64,000 nucleotides of DNA from Chrysemys picta bellii. Lineage: Eukaryota; Chordata; Testudines; Emydidae. The position numbers and the translations under genes were made by a program. This document shows, one piece after another, positions 63,052 to 64,000 of this stretch (position 1 is its first letter; each line of letters opens with the position of its first letter). The DNA lies in contig NC_088791.1 in assembly GCF_011386835.1 (NCBI RefSeq), positions 32,028,998-32,092,997 of the forward strand, written 5' to 3'. The notes under the pieces were generated by a model. That model did no database searches and had not been told where the DNA came from. It saw only the letters and a list, made by a program, of their open reading frames with translations.

Positions 63052-63384
63052 CACCTATGCCAGTGAACTACTGGCCCCTGCAGCCCCTGAATAAAGAAAG
63101 TGAAAATTGCCTCCCCTCTGTTCCTACAAGGGTGCAAACATCAGTTCACGAATGAATTGGTCCCTTAGTTCCTAAGCTTAAGAAAAGAAAAGAAAGATGT
63201 AACTAGGCACCAAAGACTCCCATATGCTAACAGGGTCAAAAAAGTGGGTAAGAGTCTTGAGTGAAAGGGAATGAGTGGAAAAATCTAAAATCTTTAGTCT
63301 TGGAAATGAAACTATAGCTTGACAGCTGTCTTTCCAGTTGTGGATTTGGAATTTATGATAAAACAAATCTCCAGCCCCCCTGAG

Positions 63385-63547
63385 TGGCGGTAGCTATGTC
63401 GGCGGGAGAAGCATTCCCGCCCACATAGCGGTGTCCACACCGGCGCTTAGGCAGGTGTAACTTATGTCACTCAGGGAAGTGGCTTATTCATACCTGAGTG
63501 ACATAATTTATACCAGCAAAAGCTGTAGTGTGTACATAGTCTTAGGG
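63385..63547. mobile_element. partial GTCTACAC-family element
   Basis: GGCGGTAGCTATGTCGGCGG, CACTCAGGGAAGTGGC and GCTGTAGTGTGTACATAGTC match the interior and right end of the family. The left end is missing. Confidence 0.55.
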
Positions 63548-64000
63548 CAGCCACTGGGATGGAGGAGGTGTGCCCTGAAAAAAAGGCAGCAACTTGCCTT
63601 CAGGGAGAGAGTCCAGGGAGGGATTTAACTGGGGAATAAACAGGGGAAGCTAGAAAGGGATGAAAGGTCAAACCCATGTAAGACAGAAGTGGGTTTAAGT
63701 TTATACCTGTTGGTTTGGGATTTTGTTGGGGGATTCCAAGGGAGGGTCCTGAAAGTCCTGGGCCTGAAGCTAGGGTGAACCTGGAGAGGTTGTTGGGCAG
63801 AAGGCATGAGAAATGCTTGGTAAGAAAAAGTCTGGTGCAGTGAACCTTGGCTGCCTATCCTAGGGTCCGTGGACTGTAACCTGGTGTGGTGGGATGGCCT
63901 GGGTTCCCTTACCAGCCACTGGTAAGGTGGTGTGAGGCCCTGAGAAGGATCCAAAGATGGTGGAGAGACCTGAGAGAAGGGTGCAACGAGAACAGGGCCC
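63548..64000. repeat. LTR-like DNA running off the window end
   Basis: Purine-rich sequence with GGTGTGGTGGGATGGCCTGG and TTCCCTTACCAGCCACTGG, in the style of reptilian LTRs. No boundary is visible. Confidence 0.35.

Larger units (their letters stand above)
61903..63055 (+). mobile_element. CR1-like retroposon split by a solo LTR
   Basis: The left part (GGAATTGCCATATTGCATCA, CATCTAGTCCAGTATC) and the right part after 62860 (CCTTTTTGAATCCTGCTAAA, GGCAAGGAGTTCC) are in the order of a common CR1-type repeat of reptiles. The solo LTR at 62165-62855 separates them. Confidence 0.7.

Noticed and set aside
1..64000. tRNA, rRNA, CRISPR arrays, operons, riboswitches
   Set aside because: No cloverleaf with A/B boxes, rRNA core, regularly spaced direct repeats or bacterial-type gene layout was seen; the DNA is vertebrate in style.

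Overview
The window looks like reptile genomic DNA, most likely turtle (a crocodilian is the main alternative). The host rests on three things seen here: a vertebrate CELSR-type cadherin exon, long AT-rich non-coding DNA, and a dense mixture of CR1-like LINE ends, many short non-autonomous DNA transposons (mostly hAT type with 8-bp target duplications), solo LTRs and near-palindromic retroposons. The species is an inference from this repeat mix; nothing in the window names it.

Only one host gene is recognised. On the minus strand, 22511 to 18767 holds the large first coding exon of CELSR1, the vertebrate Flamingo/Starry night atypical cadherin of planar cell polarity. It encodes 1248 codons plus one base: signal peptide, a long N-terminal region, a basic RRRR site and nine cadherin repeats, the last one cut by the splice donor at 18767/18766. 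The EGF, laminin-G, GAIN and seven-pass parts lie on exons left of the window. Positions 1-18766 are therefore intron 1. The exon and about 1.1 kb upstream form a CpG-rich island that should contain the promoter. About 40 kb of 5' flank (23.6-64 kb) shows no further host exon that I can recognise.

The rest is repeat archaeology. Verified target duplications allow exact boundaries for hAT-like elements at 7263-7647, 8301-8734, 24757-25029, 46035-47231 and 56551-56787, with near-perfect ones at 15926-16220, 36236-36485 and 38958-39774. Several insertions are nested: a hAT element sits four bases inside a solo LTR (8297-9847), another sits in a retroposon (2710-3085), and a solo LTR (62165-62855) splits a CR1-like repeat. 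A foldback family (9874-10014, 45311-45410, 51740-51952) carries 7-12 bp target duplications, which suits retroposition better than cut-and-paste. A second palindrome-prone family begins and ends with GTCTACAC-like termini and has at least seven copies, four of them clustered at 59.4-61.7 kb.

Three protein-coding relics of mobile elements are visible: a zinc-cluster, transposase-like gene broken by three frameshifts and one stop (31221-29535, minus), a PIF/Harbinger transposase fragment (57893-58268) and the 3' end of a non-LTR reverse transcriptase (25640-25890). I see no rRNA, tRNA, CRISPR array or intact viral gene, and no convincing new multi-gene system. The least explained items are the transposase-like relic, the foldback retroposons and the pair of elements that share termini but have unrelated GC-rich interiors.
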